From: Chitinivibrionales bacterium
Lineage (GTDB): Bacteria; Fibrobacterota; Chitinivibrionia; Chitinivibrionales; FEN-1185
Reading direction: 5' to 3'
NCBI GenBank assembly: GCA_035516255.1
Contig: DATJAL010000047.1
Coordinates: 89,198-153,197, forward strand
Length of the DNA: 64,000 nucleotides
Shown here: positions 17,574-25,560 of the stretch, in pieces
Layout of the letters: each line of letters opens with the position of its first letter
Position numbering within the stretch: the stretch's first letter is position 1
Position numbers and translations under genes: made by a program
The notes under the pieces: model-generated
The model's database searches: none
Told to the model about the DNA's origin: nothing
The model's input: the letters and a program-made list of their open reading frames with translations, nothing else

Positions 17574-18830
17574 TTATAAACCATTCGCGAGGGCCTTAAG
17601 CAGCGCCACGGCCCGGATGTCCCACGTGTGGTTGCGTTCCGCATAGTCAAGTATCTCCGGTTTCCAGGATTCGAGGCTGTCTCTCAGGAGGTAAAATTCA
17701 TCGATTGCCGAGGCGACCGAGTCCGGGGAAGGCGGGCACGCTACCACCCGGCCGAACTTGAACCTTCCTATTTCATTGATGTACGGGATGTCGGTGCATA
17801 TCATCGGCTTTCCCGCCGCGAGCGACTCGTAATACTTGATCGGGCTGAGTTGGTAGGTGTCAATCGTCTTGATGATGGGCACCGCATCGGACGCAAGGAG
17901 AAACGAAAACGCCTTTTCATGCGGCTGCGGCGGGAAAAAGAGCACCTGGTTTGCAAGGCCGAGTTCCTTCGCGAGCGCTTTGGTCATTTCCAGCGCGTCG
18001 CCGAAACCGACGATGATAAGCCGCAGGTCCGCCTTTTGGCGGCACCTGCTTATTCCCTTCAGTAAACAGTCAAGGCCGTCCCAATAGGTGAACGTGCCCA
18101 CGTGTGCCAGATAAAACGGGCCCGGGTCAAGACCAAGCTCCTTCCGCGCCGCGATTTTGTCCGTCGCCCTTGCGCGCCGTATCAAATCGCTCGATGCCGC
18201 GTTGGGAAGCACAAGCGCGCGGCAACCGGGAGCCAGACGGCGCGCGTACTCCCCTATTTTGTCCGTGGTGACCACGGTGAGGGACGACGAGGAAAAGATC
18301 CTCGCCTCGCTGAATCCGAGGAACCAAACGACAAACGGGTTTGTCCGCAACAGCCGGGTTATGAACTTCGTCTGATATCTCGAAACAAAACGGAGCTGGT
18401 CGATGGAAATATCATTATACTCGGTGACGAGTTTGACATGGTGCCGTTTAAAGACCTTTGCAAGCAACCATAGGATAAAATAGGTTGATAATAGTGAATA
18501 CCGCGTGTAAACGACGAACGCCGCTCCGGGACATTCATCAAACAGCCGCTTTACTTTCCGCACGATTTCCCTCAGTATCCGGTACCGGCGCAGCATCCTG
18601 CCCGCAACGGTGCGGGAAGCGGCCACGTCGATGTCGAGAAGAAAGGAGCCGGTGGTGTTGAGCGGAATTTTCGTCTCCGCAGCGGGCCCGCCGCCGATGA
18701 AAAACGTCTTTTCAAAACGGCCCGAACCGGCAAGCCCGTTCACGATGCCCGCGGTGTGCGTCCCGATGGCCCCGCGCTCAACCGAGCTTTCGCTGCCGAT
18801 GTAAATCAAAACAGGTTTTTCAGAGGGCAA
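17574..18830 (-). CDS. GT4-family glycosyltransferase (TTG start)
   Basis: This 418-aa protein is a GT-B enzyme with LPSEKPVLIYIGS at the N-terminus, GTHTAGIVNGLAG as the acceptor-domain glycine-rich turn, HVGTFTYWDGLD opening the donor domain and a C-terminal motif SPIKYYESLAAGKP. I propose TTG at 18830: a GGAAG sequence lies seven bases upstream, and translation would overlap the end of the upstream asnB by 11 bp. An ATG lies at 18953, deep within asnB, but its extension is Ser/Arg-rich and not GT-like. It probably adds one sugar of the repeat unit. Confidence 0.83.
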   Translation of the reverse strand: MPSEKPVLIYIGSESSVERGAIGTHTAGIVNGLAGSGRFEKTFFIGGGPAAETKIPLNTTGSFLLDIDVAASRTVAGRMLRRYRILREIVRKVKRLFDECPGAAFVVYTRYSLLSTYFILWLLAKVFKRHHVKLVTEYNDISIDQLRFVSRYQTKFITRLLRTNPFVVWFLGFSEARIFSSSSLTVVTTDKIGEYARRLAPGCRALVLPNAASSDLIRRARATDKIAARKELGLDPGPFYLAHVGTFTYWDGLDCLLKGISRCRQKADLRLIIVGFGDALEMTKALAKELGLANQVLFFPPQPHEKAFSFLLASDAVPIIKTIDTYQLSPIKYYESLAAGKPMICTDIPYINEIGRFKFGRVVACPPSPDSVASAIDEFYLLRDSLESWKPEILDYAERNHTWDIRAVALLKALANGL

Positions 18831-20766
18831 AGCGCTTCTTCCACAATGCGAAGTTGATGTACCGCCAGATCGTGGTGATCCCGGTTTTCTGCTGGCCGGC
18901 AACGAGGCCGTCCCAGTCTTTAGCAATCGAGTCGTAATCGATGAAATAATCAAGGCCCTCGCTTTTCATACGGGAAAGTATCTCGTCCTTTTTCTCCAGG
19001 ATCCAGTTGTATTCGGGGGTGGCAAACCCGATCTTGTCGGTGCGGCGCACGATCGCGTCCGGCACCACGCCGGCAACCGCCTTTCTCAACAGGAACTTGT
19101 TCCAGCCATCGTGTATCTTGTAAATGGACGGCACGCTAAACGTGTAATCGATGAGGTCGATGTCGTCGCTGAACGGCGTTCTTGACTCAATGGAAAACCG
19201 CATGGAGTTGCGGTCTTCGTACCAGAGCAGCTCGGGAAGGTGATGATTCATGGTATGAGCAAGCATTTTGTTTAGTGACATAAATGATGTTTGCTCTGAA
19301 TTTGGATTTCTGCATTTATTTGACCTAATGAAATCTTTTCCAAGATACCGCATTGCATGATGCTTTAATTCAGCAAATAATGATTTCCATATGAAATAAT
19401 ACGCAAAGAATGCAATTACTTTATTATTAATAGGAGTATACCGCAGATTACGGGATTCCAAGAAAAGTCTTTTAATTTCGGCATGTTTTATCAGATCAAA
19501 CGCAAAATTGGCGAAATAGTCCGCGTATCCCGTAAACAGCTCGTCGCCGCCCTGGCCGTCGAGCAGGACCTTTACCCCGTTCTCTTTCGCGATTTTCATC
19601 ACGCGGTACTGCGCGTAAATGCTGGTGGATCCGAACGGCACGTCCTGGTAATACACCAGGTCGTCCAGGTCGTCAAGGAGCGAGGCGGCGTCCGGAAAGG
19701 TCTTGTGCCACGTTGTTTTCGTGGCGTCCACCACGATTTGCGCCCATTTGCTCTCGTCAATACTATCGCCCGGATAGCACGCCGTGAACACCTTCTGCCG
19801 GTCGCCCACCGCGCCGATGGCCTCCTTCTTGAGATAATCGTTGACAATGCAGACAATCGACGACGAGTCCATGCCACCGCTCAGGCACGAGCCCACGGCA
19901 ACGTCCGAGCGCAGGCGCAGCCGCACCGCGTTGAACACCAGCCCGCGCACGCGCTCGTTGATTTCCTCGAATCTCTTTTCCTTGAAACTTTCCCATTTGT
20001 CGTTGGTCTCCAGGCTGTAATACGCCCATGTCTTAAATTCACCTGAGGCAAGGTCAAACGTAAAAGCATGGGACGGTTTTAATTCTTCAATGCCGCCGAA
20101 CATGCATTCATCGGGATTGTTCATCTGGTGCACAAGGTATTGGAACGCGGCCCTCTCGTTGATCCTCTTCTCCACAAACGGCAATTGCACAATGGCCTTC
20201 ATCTCGCTCGCAAACAAAAACCAGCCGTTCTTCAAATAATAATACATCGGCTTCACGCCGAACCTGTCGCGGCTGCCGAAAAGCAGGTCCTTTCTCTTAT
20301 CATAGATGACGAACGACCACATGCCGTTGAATTTCGCAAGACAATCCATGCCCCATTCAAGATAGGAATAAATAAGAACTTCAGTATCGCTTGACGTGTG
20401 AAACTTGTGCCCTTTTTTCTCAAGCTCGGCCCGGAGCTCGATATAATTGTAAATCTCGCCGTTAAAAACGAGCCACACGTTTTGGCCCCAATCGCTCATG
20501 GGTTGGTGCCCGGCGGGAGAAACGTCGATGATCGAAAGCCTGCGGTGGCCGAGAAAAAGCCGGGCCTTGCCGCTGAAATCGTCTATCGACCGGCCGGAAA
20601 CAGCGCTATCTTTTCCCACAAGCGCGTGCACGATCTTCTGCTGCAAGTCAACGCCGATATATCCCTCGTCGTCGGGACCGCGGTGGCGCAAAAGGTCGGC
20701 CATGGCCTTGATATGGGAAGGATCGACAGGAGAGCTTTTGTTAAAGATGCCGGCTATGCCGCACAT
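18820..20766 (-). CDS. asnB: AsnB-type glutamine amidotransferase (third of three)
   Basis: This 648-aa enzyme starts at the ATG at 20766, which leaves Cys2 as nucleophile (MCGIAGIF); a frame extending to 20853 runs through low-complexity repeats and is rejected. The glutaminase motifs HRGPDDEG and FNGEIYN, the PP-loop SGGMDSS and the later GQGGDELFTGY are intact. Bases 19260-19500, coding for the middle of the synthetase domain, are clearly AT-richer than the rest, which may reflect recombination with a foreign allele. As with the other two copies, amidation of a sugar carboxylate is a likelier role than general asparagine supply. Confidence 0.9.
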   Translation of the reverse strand: MCGIAGIFNKSSPVDPSHIKAMADLLRHRGPDDEGYIGVDLQQKIVHALVGKDSAVSGRSIDDFSGKARLFLGHRRLSIIDVSPAGHQPMSDWGQNVWLVFNGEIYNYIELRAELEKKGHKFHTSSDTEVLIYSYLEWGMDCLAKFNGMWSFVIYDKRKDLLFGSRDRFGVKPMYYYLKNGWFLFASEMKAIVQLPFVEKRINERAAFQYLVHQMNNPDECMFGGIEELKPSHAFTFDLASGEFKTWAYYSLETNDKWESFKEKRFEEINERVRGLVFNAVRLRLRSDVAVGSCLSGGMDSSSIVCIVNDYLKKEAIGAVGDRQKVFTACYPGDSIDESKWAQIVVDATKTTWHKTFPDAASLLDDLDDLVYYQDVPFGSTSIYAQYRVMKIAKENGVKVLLDGQGGDELFTGYADYFANFAFDLIKHAEIKRLFLESRNLRYTPINNKVIAFFAYYFIWKSLFAELKHHAMRYLGKDFIRSNKCRNPNSEQTSFMSLNKMLAHTMNHHLPELLWYEDRNSMRFSIESRTPFSDDIDLIDYTFSVPSIYKIHDGWNKFLLRKAVAGVVPDAIVRRTDKIGFATPEYNWILEKKDEILSRMKSEGLDYFIDYDSIAKDWDGLVAGQQKTGITTIWRYINFALWKKRFAL

Positions 20767-20993
20767 ATAAGAGAGTTGAAAGGTTGAATAGTTGAAAAGT
20801 TGACGAGCAGACGGGTAAACGGGTTGACGAGTTGAAGAGCCAAAAGCAAACATGTCATTGCGAGCCCTTCGGCAAGCTCAGGGCAGGTTTCACGAAGCAA
20901 TCTACCGTTGAAATTAAGAGTCGACGCGTTGGAGCGTTGATGCGTTAACAAATTGAATAGATGTTGACAGTTGACGGTTGACAGGTTACGACC
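20767..20993. repeat. Composite of low-complexity and dispersed intergenic repeats
   Basis: From left to right: TTGAAAGG/TTGAAAAG words (20769-20836); a TGTCATTGCGAG (about 20853) and CGAAGCAATCT (about 20893) pair, with CCTTCGGCAAGCTCAGGGCA placed between them; TTGACAGTTGACGGTTGACA words (20963-20982); and a hairpin ACAGGT-TACG-ACCTGT (20981-20996) touching the HEPN stop codon. Words like TGTCATTGCGAG...GAAGCAATCT are familiar dispersed repeats in many environmental bacterial genomes. Here one seems to be split by another repeat. Confidence 0.65.
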
Positions 20994-20996
20994 TGT

Positions 20997-21389
20997 TTAA
21001 AAAAGAGTTGACCGAATCAAAAACCTTCGCGCGATGACAAGGCCCCTGGAGGTTTCTTTTAACGAGGGAAGACCGACCGGAAGCGTGCCCATGCCGACCG
21101 GATATCCGGCGTCGATGTATGTATTGTCAATAAACTCAAGGTCCTCGTTGTCGGCAAACTGCGGCATTGATGGGACCGCTTGCCGTATGTCCGAGTGAAG
21201 CTTCAGCGTCGCATGAATCCTGGGAACATGCAGATCATGCTCCTCGAAAAGCGCCTTGATGCTTTTCTCGATGCACTGCTGACGATGATAGAGGACTATG
21301 CTGGAAATAGTATCGTCCGCCTGCAGTTTTTCCGCCGCGGCCAGGTCGCGGCCTGCAAACTCAATCCATGGCCTGGTCTTTTCCTTCAT
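20997..21389 (-). CDS. HEPN-domain protein, partner of the adjacent nucleotidyltransferase
   Basis: This 130-aa all-alpha protein resembles the HEPN family that pairs with minimal nucleotidyltransferases. Its first helices read WIEFAGRDLAAAEKL and VLYHRQQCIEKSIKALFEE, the latter being the family's signature helix. The ATG at 21389 overlaps the stop of the nucleotidyltransferase gene (ATGA). In type VII toxin-antitoxin systems the HEPN protein is an RNase toxin that the nucleotidyltransferase silences by adding AMP. The RX4-6H motif of active HEPN RNases is not obvious here: the region where the family usually has RYP reads AGYP. The protein may therefore be non-toxic or a diverged subtype. 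Confidence 0.8.
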   Translation of the reverse strand: MKEKTRPWIEFAGRDLAAAEKLQADDTISSIVLYHRQQCIEKSIKALFEEHDLHVPRIHATLKLHSDIRQAVPSMPQFADNEDLEFIDNTYIDAGYPVGMGTLPVGLPSLKETSRGLVIARRFLIRSTLF

Positions 21390-21718
21390 ATGAGCACGAC
21401 ACCGGTTTGCTGGACTTCCCTTATGAAATCGTTTTGGGTTTTCGTAACAGAGTCCCATTCGTCCCGCGTATACACGAGAACGTCAACAGGGACCTTTTCC
21501 CGCAGCGCAAGAAGCATGTTCGATATCCTCATCCGGTTGTCCAGCATTTCCGAATATGAACCCGAAATTCCTCTCTTTTTCAACACCACGATAAGGTCGA
21601 CATCACTCTCCTCGGTTTGTATACCCCTTGCATAGGAGCCGAAAAGAATGGCACGCAGGACCTCCTTGCTGCCGCGGAATGCGGCCATAATTTCATTTTT
21701 TACATCTGCGGGCGGCAT
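21386..21718 (-). CDS. Minimal nucleotidyltransferase (MNT), MntA-like antitoxin candidate
   Basis: This 110-aa protein has the defining MNT signature GSX10DXD, seen as GSYARGIQTEESDVD at residues 27-41, followed by LIVVLKK. The ATG at 21718 is preceded by GAGAGGGG at suitable spacing; a GTG two codons upstream is possible. In MntA/HepT pairs this enzyme polyadenylylates or AMPylates the HEPN toxin. It is co-transcribed with the HEPN gene through a 4-bp overlap. The pair is inserted between an asnB gene and a glycosyltransferase gene of the polysaccharide locus, flanked on both sides by low-complexity repeats, which suggests it arrived as cargo. Confidence 0.86.
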   Translation of the reverse strand: MPPADVKNEIMAAFRGSKEVLRAILFGSYARGIQTEESDVDLIVVLKKRGISGSYSEMLDNRMRISNMLLALREKVPVDVLVYTRDEWDSVTKTQNDFIREVQQTGVVLI

Positions 21719-21793
21719 ATGCACCCCTCTCCGATCGCGGTTGTTTGTCCGTAAAATAATTTCTCAACTTATCAACTCCTCAACTTTTAAACT

Positions 21794-22939
21794 TTATATC
21801 AGCCCCGCCACTATTTTCAGAAGCTTCTTCTTGTTTTCGTCCGCCGACAATTCGCGCGCGTGCGCGTGGCACCGGTTCTTGTAATATTCGATTTTCTCCT
21901 TTGTCAGCGCGCTGAGCTTCGCGGCCAGGTCCTTCGGGTCAAAGCTGTCCGCCACAACGCCGAGGTCGTATTTCTTAACGATCGCGGCCATTTCAGGCGA
22001 AGGGCCGATGGCAATGGCAAGGCGGGCCTGGATGAATTCGAAGAATTTGTTGGGAAGCGCGTGCTTGTAGTTGAAGTTGACAGGCTCCAGATAGAATAGA
22101 CCTATGTCATACTTGTTGATCGTTGATGGGATGTCCTTCATGGGAACCGGGGGAACAAATGAGATACGACGGTCGGCTTTCGCTTTCTCTTTGAGCCGTG
22201 CAAGATATTGCGGGGCCGTTGACACTAATATAAGATCCAGCGAATACCTTTCGTCAAGGTGCTCCATTATTGAGAACATGTCCTCCAGTTTCCTGCTTGC
22301 AATTGCGCCGCCATGGTGGACCATCCTTATAAGGCCGTCAGAAACATTAGAGGGTGCGCAGTCCGCATATTCAGTTGCATTTGTAATGACCTGCGGCCTC
22401 ACGCCGTAGCGCCCGTGGTACTCTTCGGCAATTCCATCGCAAACCGTGGCCATGGCTGATACTTTAGGGATGTATTTTCTACAAAGGTATTTCTTGTATG
22501 ACATGAGAAGCAACCGCCATAGAAATTTATCCTCGAACTCTAAAGGCGCAAATTCGTGCGCGTCGAAGAGTACAGGACAGCCCTTTGCTATACGCAAAGC
22601 AAGGGGCAGCGCGTCAATATCATTGGCAATGACCAAAGAAAAAGCTTCTTTTTGCAGCGCCTTCCAATCTACCGTCGCCTGAAATTCCCACAGCCCAAAA
22701 TGACGCCAATAATATGTCTCAAACAACATATATAGCTTTAAAAGGATGGCCTTTTTAATTTTTTCCAGAATGGTGCTTTGTCTGGTTTGTACGGGGAAAT
22801 ACCGCACATTTGCGATACCCGAATCGGACAAGCCCATGGTGCATACGTCGTAATTGTCTTTAAGAAAATTGATCTGGCGACTGACGCGTGGGTCGGAATG
22901 CAAATGGGAGAAGGAGATTATCAGTATTTTTTTCTTCAT
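21794..22939 (-). CDS. GT-B glycosyltransferase
   Basis: This 381-aa protein has a GT4-like N-terminal domain (ILIISFSHLHSDPRVSRQ, a pattern common in WbuB-type enzymes) and HEFAPLEFEDK where these proteins bind the acceptor. The C-terminal donor half is divergent: FYLEPVNFNYKHALPNKFFEFIQA replaces the usual EX7E motif, with E in FFEFIQARLAI. The family assignment is sound, but the sugar is unknown. It marks the start of the AT-richer part of the locus. About 105 bases of AT-rich spacer separate it from hisF upstream. Confidence 0.83.
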   Translation of the reverse strand: MKKKILIISFSHLHSDPRVSRQINFLKDNYDVCTMGLSDSGIANVRYFPVQTRQSTILEKIKKAILLKLYMLFETYYWRHFGLWEFQATVDWKALQKEAFSLVIANDIDALPLALRIAKGCPVLFDAHEFAPLEFEDKFLWRLLLMSYKKYLCRKYIPKVSAMATVCDGIAEEYHGRYGVRPQVITNATEYADCAPSNVSDGLIRMVHHGGAIASRKLEDMFSIMEHLDERYSLDLILVSTAPQYLARLKEKAKADRRISFVPPVPMKDIPSTINKYDIGLFYLEPVNFNYKHALPNKFFEFIQARLAIAIGPSPEMAAIVKKYDLGVVADSFDPKDLAAKLSALTKEKIEYYKNRCHAHARELSADENKKKLLKIVAGLI

Positions 22940-23045
22940 TGATAATAATAAAGGGAATGTTTTTTAAAACAGATAAAGATAATAAGGTTTACCGAGGAAC
23001 TTTAAATGCAGGAATAAACCTCACAATGTATCAATATTAATTTTT

Positions 23046-23807
23046 CTATGGGATTAGGTGTTCAATATCTTTCTTTTCAGGGTAGGTGATAAGAACCGCC
23101 CGGTGGGGCCCGTGAAATACAAAAAGACTCCCAGCCGCAACCGCAGATGCACCGCCATCTTTAACTGCTTTTGAAAAATCCTCTATCTTTCCCGCCCCGC
23201 CCAATGCGACGACTGGAATGGTTAGCCTACTGGTAATGTCCTTTATTCCCTTAACATCATATCCTTCATAAGTTCCATCACGGTCTACAGAATACAAGAT
23301 GATTTCGCCGGCGCCACGCTGCTGCACCTGCACGGCGTATTCATGTGCGGCAATGCGTTTAGGCTTCTTGTGAATATAATCAAATACTTGAAGGTGACCA
23401 ATGAGGTCTCTCTTCATGTCAATACATACCACAACACTCTGTGATCCGCAAATGTCTGCAGCCTTGGTAATAAATTCAGGATTGCTCAGAGCATAGGAAT
23501 CAATAATGACTTTCTCAAACCCCAGACTTAATATTTTCCGGACATATTCGAGATTGTTTATGCCTCCTCCATAGGCAAGAGGCATAAATGCTTCTTTACT
23601 AACTTGGTCAAGCAGATTAAAATTTGGAGGTTTTTTAAGCAGAGATGCTTCAATATCAATAACTGCCAGTTCATCCACTTCTTTGTCGTTAAATATCTTG
23701 ATTGCATTGATCGGATCGCCGACATAGGTTGCCTTGTTAAATCGTACCGTCTTTACAAGGCCACCGTTTTTTATCAAAAGCGAGGGGATAACCCTGGTTT
23801 TTATCAT
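23046..23807 (-). CDS. hisF: HisF-like cyclase/synthase subunit of a sugar acetamidino pathway
   Basis: This 253-aa TIM-barrel protein is a HisF paralogue: IPSLLIKNGGLVKT at the N-terminus with KTVRF, the AIDIEAS-like VIDIEAS, AYGGGINN and the C-terminal ALGGAGKIED phosphate-binding segment. It follows hisH and a WbpG-type amidotransferase with 2-bp and 4-bp junctions, the trio known from Pseudomonas B-band O-antigen loci. There, HisH2 releases ammonia from glutamine and HisF2 channels it, so that WbpG can turn an acetamido into an acetamidino group. No other his genes are present, so a role in histidine synthesis is unlikely. Confidence 0.88.
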   Translation of the reverse strand: MIKTRVIPSLLIKNGGLVKTVRFNKATYVGDPINAIKIFNDKEVDELAVIDIEASLLKKPPNFNLLDQVSKEAFMPLAYGGGINNLEYVRKILSLGFEKVIIDSYALSNPEFITKAADICGSQSVVVCIDMKRDLIGHLQVFDYIHKKPKRIAAHEYAVQVQQRGAGEIILYSVDRDGTYEGYDVKGIKDITSRLTIPVVALGGAGKIEDFSKAVKDGGASAVAAGSLFVFHGPHRAVLITYPEKKDIEHLIP

Positions 23808-23809
23808 GC

Positions 23810-24421
23810 TTAAAGTTCCACAAAGTTTTTGATTAGATTCAACCCGAATTTATGGCTTTTTTCAGGATGAAATTGCGTGGCGAAAATGTTTTCATGCTGA
23901 ATCGAAGAAACAAATTCAATGCCGTACGTGGTCGTTGTAAGAACATCCTCTTTGTTCGCACAATTTACATGGTAAGAATGAACAAAATAAAAGCGGGATT
24001 CCTCCTGCAAGCCCAACAACAACGGGGACGCCTTTTTTTGAACAACGGTATTCCACCCCATATGGGGTATTCTCAAATTGAGTTCCGATGAAAACTTGAA
24101 TCGAATTGTTTCAGCTTTTATCCAACCGAACCCGGGCAAGGTTCCCTCTTCACTACACAGGGTAATCAATTGTATCCCGAGACAGATGCATAAAATCGGT
24201 ATTTTATCCTCGCATACTCGTTTATTGAGCACATCGGCTATTCCAGTTTCCTTCAGCTTTTTCATGCCATTATCAAACGATCCAACGCCGGGAAGTATCA
24301 ATTTTGTTGCCCGAGTTATTGTTGAAAGATCGGAGGATATTTCCGAAGCACCTCCTGCTTTTCTTACCATGTTATGAAGCGAGCCGGTGTTTCCCATACC
24401 ATAGTCGATAACAACGATCAT
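23810..24421 (-). CDS. hisH: HisH-like glutaminase subunit
   Basis: This 203-aa class I glutamine amidotransferase has DYGMGNTGSLHN at the N-terminus, the nucleophile elbow LCICLGIQL with its catalytic Cys, and the His-Glu pair of the triad in FATQFHPEKSHKFG. It would hydrolyse glutamine and pass ammonia to the HisF-like partner encoded 2 bp downstream. Its ATG overlaps the stop of the WbpG-like gene by 4 bp. The gene neighbourhood supports a function in sugar acetamidino formation and not histidine synthesis. Confidence 0.9.
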   Translation of the reverse strand: MIVVIDYGMGNTGSLHNMVRKAGGASEISSDLSTITRATKLILPGVGSFDNGMKKLKETGIADVLNKRVCEDKIPILCICLGIQLITLCSEEGTLPGFGWIKAETIRFKFSSELNLRIPHMGWNTVVQKKASPLLLGLQEESRFYFVHSYHVNCANKEDVLTTTTYGIEFVSSIQHENIFATQFHPEKSHKFGLNLIKNFVEL

Positions 24422-25557
24422 GAAGTACTCTTTTCATTTCTGCGCAGAAACCGAATTATCCTGCGCCCCAGCGATTCAAACCATGTATCGTGATAATGCG
24501 GATAGTCCATATAGGTTTTAGGAGGCAATGTCATAATTTGTTCGAATTCTTCCCGCGATATTCCGAATTTATTGATAAGATAATGAATATCCTCTTCAAG
24601 GGCTTTTGCGGAATACAGAGGTTCTTTTATAATTTCAAGAGCCTTATCACGTGTTATCTGGCCCGCGCAAATCAGACTGGAAAGATGGGCTTTTCTTTTA
24701 TCATATCCGAATTTAGTCGGTAAAATGTATGATTGATAAATTTTTGTATAGTTCGATTCGTGATGCTTCTGGCCGTAATCCCTAAACCCAATTTTTTCCA
24801 TTAGATATTTTTTTGCTTTTTCCTTGTCATATTCGAGATAATCCAAGAAGCTTATCCATTCGATCTTTTTGACGAGACTGTAATAGTGTTGTTTGGTTCT
24901 GCTTCGATGAGGAAACGTTTTTAACGGCACGGTCCCAAAGATATGATGTACGCTTTTAATGTATTTCCAGTCGGAATGCCCTTGCGACCAAGCCCGAGGA
25001 AGAATCGATTCAGATGCAATGTTGACACCAGCGAGTATATACCGGACGTTCTTTTTGTCTGCTAATTGACATAGAATAGATACAATTGCATGATCGGAAG
25101 GTATTTCCGAATCGGGAGTGGAGGCCTTTAAAAAACTGAGCTGCAGGTCCTTGAATTCCTCCCAGTTGATGACATGGGTGAAAAGATCAATGTCCAGTTT
25201 CTTGCAGATGTTTTCTATATTTTTTACCGACAGTTCCGAGTCCCATCCGTTATCAAGATGCACCGCCAAGGGCCGTAGCCCCGACTCCTTTACTTTGTAA
25301 GCAACATAGCTGCTATCAACACCGCCGCTAAGGCCGATGATACAATCATATTTCTTGTTTCTTCCGCTTTGTTTAATTTTTGCGACAAGCTGCTCCAGAC
25401 ATTTTTGTTTTTCAGAAGGCGCCAGACAATAGGGCTTTGAATTCAATTGAGCAAAAGCGACCTTGCAATGATTGCAAATACCGGATTCATCAAATTGGAT
25501 GTCAGGGTCGGTGGTGTCCATGATACAACGATTACATATGAGATATGGCCGATTCAA
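24418..25557 (-). CDS. WbpG/PseA-type N-acetyl-sugar amidotransferase
   Basis: This 379-aa protein has an N-terminal Cys cluster, C8-X2-C11 and C28-X2-C31, probably a zinc ribbon, then the ATP-pyrophosphatase PP-loop LSGGVDSSYVAYK, and HLDNGWDSELS as in N-acetyl-sugar amidotransferases. With HisH and HisF it should adenylate the acetamido group of a UDP-amino sugar and replace its oxygen with ammonia. Known products include acetamidino derivatives of mannuronic and nonulosonic acids. Neither acid pathway is complete in this window, so the substrate sugar is open. The gene is AT-richer than the asnB part of the locus. Confidence 0.88.
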   Translation of the reverse strand: MNRPYLICNRCIMDTTDPDIQFDESGICNHCKVAFAQLNSKPYCLAPSEKQKCLEQLVAKIKQSGRNKKYDCIIGLSGGVDSSYVAYKVKESGLRPLAVHLDNGWDSELSVKNIENICKKLDIDLFTHVINWEEFKDLQLSFLKASTPDSEIPSDHAIVSILCQLADKKNVRYILAGVNIASESILPRAWSQGHSDWKYIKSVHHIFGTVPLKTFPHRSRTKQHYYSLVKKIEWISFLDYLEYDKEKAKKYLMEKIGFRDYGQKHHESNYTKIYQSYILPTKFGYDKRKAHLSSLICAGQITRDKALEIIKEPLYSAKALEEDIHYLINKFGISREEFEQIMTLPPKTYMDYPHYHDTWFESLGRRIIRFLRRNEKSTS

Positions 25558-25560
25558 AAT

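Noticed and set aside
23046-24421. hisF and hisH as histidine biosynthesis genes
   Set aside because: No other his gene is nearby, and the tight linkage with a WbpG-type amidotransferase in a glycan locus points to acetamidino-sugar synthesis.
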